Source: Thysanoteuthis rhombus (Eukaryota; Mollusca; Cephalopoda; Oegopsida; Thysanoteuthidae). From it: a stretch of DNA of 64,000 nt. Positions within the stretch are counted from its first letter, which is position 1, and every line of letters starts with the position of its first letter. The translations under genes and the position numbers were made by a program. The stretch is taken from the NCBI GenBank assembly GCA_963457665.1, contig OY735237.1:5640332-5704331 (forward strand), given 5' to 3'. The notes under the pieces were generated by a model. The model saw only the letters and a list, made by a program, of their open reading frames with translations, ran no database searches and was not told where the DNA came from. Of this stretch, positions 60,975 to 64,000 are shown in pieces.

Positions 60975-61370
60975 CCACTACAGTCAATAATTGAACAACC
61001 GTAGCATCAAAATTTGAAGTCATTTAAAAAAAATTCCATTGAAGAATAAATATGGTCAGAATAAACTCTATTTATGACATCACTGGCATTTTCCACAGGA
61101 AAATACCTAGAGTAAATAAACAAAAACATCTAGAAACATCCAGGAACATCTAGATTCCAAAGAATCTAGATGTTTCTTCCACTGGAGAACATCTAAAATA
61201 GAGTAAAATAAACATCTAGAAATATTTAGATTCTGGAGAATTTAGATGTTAATAATAAACCTGATAATATTTTTTCAAAAATGAAAAAAATAATTTAGAA
61301 GGGGTCTAGTAGAGTACTGATGCCAATTTTCAAGTCTGTAGACAAAACGGTGTGGCCAGGAGCATTGAAA
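60975..61370 (+). repeat. dispersed repeat shared with 8190-8580
   Basis: GAACAACCGTAGCATCAAAATTTGAAGTCA and TGACATCACTGGCATTTTCCAC match the 8208-8320 segment. It also contains the hairpin at 61145-61174 and a diverged second hairpin at about 61215-61250. Confidence 0.6.
61145..61174. repeat. perfect 13-bp hairpin
   Basis: AACATCTAGATTC (61145-61157) and GAATCTAGATGTT (61162-61174) pair perfectly around a 4-nt loop. The motif ACATCTAGA recurs several times nearby. Confidence 0.8.
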
Positions 61371-61649
61371 CATATAAACAAATACACAAACACATACACA
61401 TATAAAAAAAGGATAGAACCCTTTACCATCTTTGATGGCTAGGATTATTCAATTTGTTTTATGCAGGGGTTCTTTGAGACATGAATTTATTTCAAGGGTT
61501 CCTCCTGTTTAAAAAGGTTGAGAAAGGCGACAGCGAATTTTTTAGGTAACCTGCTTTTTCGCTGAGATCGTTGTTTATTTCCCACCTATGTAATTTTTTA
61601 TTTATTTATATAAAGAATATAAAAACTCAGAAGGCAATCATATTACAAA

Positions 61650-61880
61650 ACAGGTCTGATTAGTCAATCAATAGAAACTGTCATGTAACCAATGTCTTTT
61701 GGCACCATGCTGTGTTGTGGGTGATCAATTAAAAATGTTGGAAAAAGGAGTGATCAATGGATTTTTGGAATTGATCACTAAAAAAGTCTGAATTTTGAAA
61801 AAACAAACGGACACAAAATAAGGGATCAATTTAGCAGAAACATATATTGCGAATTGGACGACCCCACAAAAAAAGGAATA
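61650..61880 (+). repeat. dispersed repeat shared with 35070-35350
   Basis: CAATAGAAACTGTCATGTAACCAATGTCTTTTGGCA and GGATCAATTTAGCAGAAACATATATTGCGAATTGGA follow the order of the intron 6 copy. Confidence 0.6.
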
Positions 61881-62825
61881 TTGAAAGAGCAATCCAGGCA
61901 TTTTTTTTCTAGACATAATTCGGGGTGAATGTTGAAATTTTCTGCTCTCTTGATCCAACAGTGTAGACTATATGCATCATACGTACATACATACAAAGCA
62001 AGCCAGCCAGACCTAATTGAAAACTGAATGAACTTATGTTGACGCCTTCTAATTATCAAATAACTGATTCAATTTTTAGAAAAAACATAATTTTCCAAAG
62101 ATAGCATCTTGATTAATGGAAATGAAGTTTGGGAATTCACTAGTAACGTGAACAAAAATACAAGTCAACTCTAATTTACATATGAATTGTGAATCGTAGC
62201 CATTTAGTGTTAAACATGATTGTTTTCTGCTATACAAATGTTTGATTCTAGGTTAAACGCTGGTTAAACATGAATTTCAGCTCCCACCAAAATGAGTGCT
62301 TCTTTTCATGCACATATAAAATTTTCTCAGAGCCCCTAGAAAACACTAGCAGAACACTAGGGTTCCGTGAAACTCCAGTAGAAAAACAATAGTCTAAACT
62401 CTAAATGAGAAATGATTATCACCTAACAAAACTGATATAATTATATGTAAAAGTAATTAGTGAATCGAGAAAACCAGTTTCATACCAAATAGGGAAGTTT
62501 TATTTATAGTTATGGGCTTCCTGGGAAAAAACTGAGCAGACAAAAACAAAAAAAAAATTGTGCAGACATTGTATTGTTGTCCAGGAATAAGTTACCAATG
62601 TGATTTTCTATTGCATGTGAGTGTGTCAAATCATATATTTAGAACAATGTTGTTTGTTAGATAGTGTTAGGACTCTGGGAAGCTATTGAATATTTGCGAT
62701 CATCTTACCTATCTAATTTTGATACAATCAGTTTTGAGGTAAACTAGGAAGCACTCAGAGAGCGCAAACTTCTACTAAGAATGCCATTGTCAGGGGAAGT
62801 AATTGTCTGTTGACCTGTCCCAAAA
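61881..62825. other. intergenic, nothing recognised
   Basis: AT-rich with no coding signal. Confidence 0.4.
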
Positions 62826-62829
62826 TTTA

Positions 62830-63125
62830 ATCACTTCTTCAATGGCCCATTGTCCAACCTTTCACAAAATGTCATTGAAATTCATTGAGAACTTTTGGAG
62901 ATATTGTGTGGGCAGCAACGAGCATGTACGTAAATGTATGAAATAAAACAGAAAAATAATGCTCAATCAAAAAATTCTTGGATCTGCCTCCAAACCAATT
63001 TTTCTTTATCCCATGGCTAATCCTTCCTCAAAATTTCCTTTGAAATTTGTTGAATACTTTTGGAGATATCTTGTGGACAGACCAACAGATGGAAAGATGC
63101 GACCAAAAACATGTACCTCCCCAAC
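62830..63125 (+). repeat. dispersed repeat, two tandem units
   Basis: CATTGAAATTCATTGAGAACTTTTGGAGATATTGTGTGG (62873) and TTTGAAATTTGTTGAATACTTTTGGAGATATCTTGTGGACAGACC (63038) are diverged units, as in 37985-38215. Confidence 0.6.
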
Positions 63126-63185
63126 TTTGTTGGCAGAGTTAATAAAGATAATTGGAAAACACTGAATTGTAATATTTTGTTGTGT

Positions 63186-63545
63186 ATTCCTGTACACTCC
63201 ATGTGGAGCATAGGGCTGCAACCACTCTGTTGCTGTTTCAGTAGCAAGTATTTTTTTTATGTTGTGGTATTGCTAGCTCCTCCAATACGCGGGTTTGGGA
63301 CAAGTTACGACAACTGCTGGGATAGACGGGATTTTTTTTTCAGAGTAACTTTTAGATCGACTGCCTTACAGGGCTGAAATGCTCTGAGTGTCCTGTTATT
63401 TACCCATGGCTGAGGGAAGAAATGGATCTATGCCATTCTCAAAGGCATCAGTGTGAAGTGAATGTAAATAGCCTCGACTGAAACTCTAACCCACTCTACC
63501 TGTTCTATTTTTCAAGCTAATGATCATTATACCACTCTGCACCAT
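63186..63545 (-). mobile_element. SINE, GGAGCATAGGGC family, copy 3
   Basis: The minus-strand head near 63540 (CAGAGTGGTATAATGATCATTAGC, box A-like) and a box B-like GGGTTAGAGTTTC are followed by the body (TTACCCATGGCTGAGGGAAG on the plus strand) and 3' end GGAGCATAGGGCTGC at 63203. It is about 360 bp and the most complete of the family. Confidence 0.6.
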
Positions 63546-63849
63546 TATAATATTCAGGGGGTCCTTACTAATTTTTTCACTATCTCCTTTTCATCTTACT
63601 GCTTCTTATAATTTATCAAGTTTTGTGAAATACAAATAAAGAAACAGTTCCCAACAGGACTTGAATTCATTTCCCACACGAAACTCATCTTTTATTGATG
63701 ACTTAACAAGAGGAATATTTCTGTCTTCATACTCCAAACCTTCAGACCATATTGTTTATTAAATTCAATACATTGTCATGGTCTTAGAGTACATGAATTC
63801 TCAAATGAAGTATTTCATCTATCAATTTTTGCTTTATCTTTTTCATCGT

Positions 63850-64000
63850 ACCCCCACAAATGATCTGCCCAACCCACCAGCCGAATAGGCCCATGTGTGT
63901 GTTTGTCTATCTCTGTGTGTCTCTGGGCACTCCTGGTCACATATTTGGGGCTACAACCTTGAAAATTTACATGAGTACACCACTGAGTACCATCTAAAAA
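63850..64000 (+). repeat. dispersed repeat, GTGTGTCTCTGGGC family, runs off the window
   Basis: GATCTGCCCAACCCACCAGCCGAATAGG...CTGTGTGTCTCTGGGCACTCCTGGTCACATATTTGG...ATTTACATGAGTACACCACTG matches 58735-58880. Confidence 0.6.

Overview
The window is AT-rich eukaryotic nuclear DNA. It shows short exons with GT-AG junctions, kilobase introns, many tRNA-derived SINEs, RTE-type LINE copies, Tc1/mariner relics, fold-back elements and long (TA)n and (GA)n microsatellites. The two recognisable host genes resemble animal TMEM115 and DDX20 (Gemin3). I infer a lophotrochozoan, most likely a mollusc and perhaps a cephalopod, from the intron and repeat style; no single feature proves it.

Layout. (1) 1-1000: a broken mariner transposase, split by an inverted SINE-like insertion flanked by a 14-bp duplication. 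(2) 9224-11750, plus strand: the last two coding exons of TMEM115, a Golgi membrane protein; its earlier exons were not found. (3) 11751-30142: intergenic repeats, including a mariner MITE, a degenerate ~130-bp tandem array, SINEs carrying hammerhead-ribozyme motifs, and a long RTE copy with endonuclease and reverse transcriptase. (4) 30143-56434, minus strand: all ten coding exons of DDX20. They splice in frame to 3,015 nt (1,004 codons plus stop). TMEM115 and DDX20 are convergent. (5) 56435-64000: a probable promoter, a possible divergent first exon on the plus strand, then repeats and another mariner relic.

The strongest unusual signal is a set of short elements that pair a tRNA-like RNA polymerase III promoter with a type I hammerhead ribozyme on the minus strand (copies at about 16.6, 24.5, 39.3 and 52.8 kb). 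The 52.8-kb copy keeps every core nucleotide, paired stems I and II, a loopless palindromic stem III and a GUC cleavage triplet. The 16.6-kb copy carries a compensatory base-pair change in stem II. A second family (137-553 and 18990-19161) has inverted arms around a more degenerate hammerhead-like core, and both copies sit inside relics of mariner transposase genes.

Within DDX20, two inverted repeats of about 470 bp with roughly 90% or better identity lie in introns 3 and 5 and bracket exons 4 and 5. This geometry is known to favour back-splicing into circular RNA.
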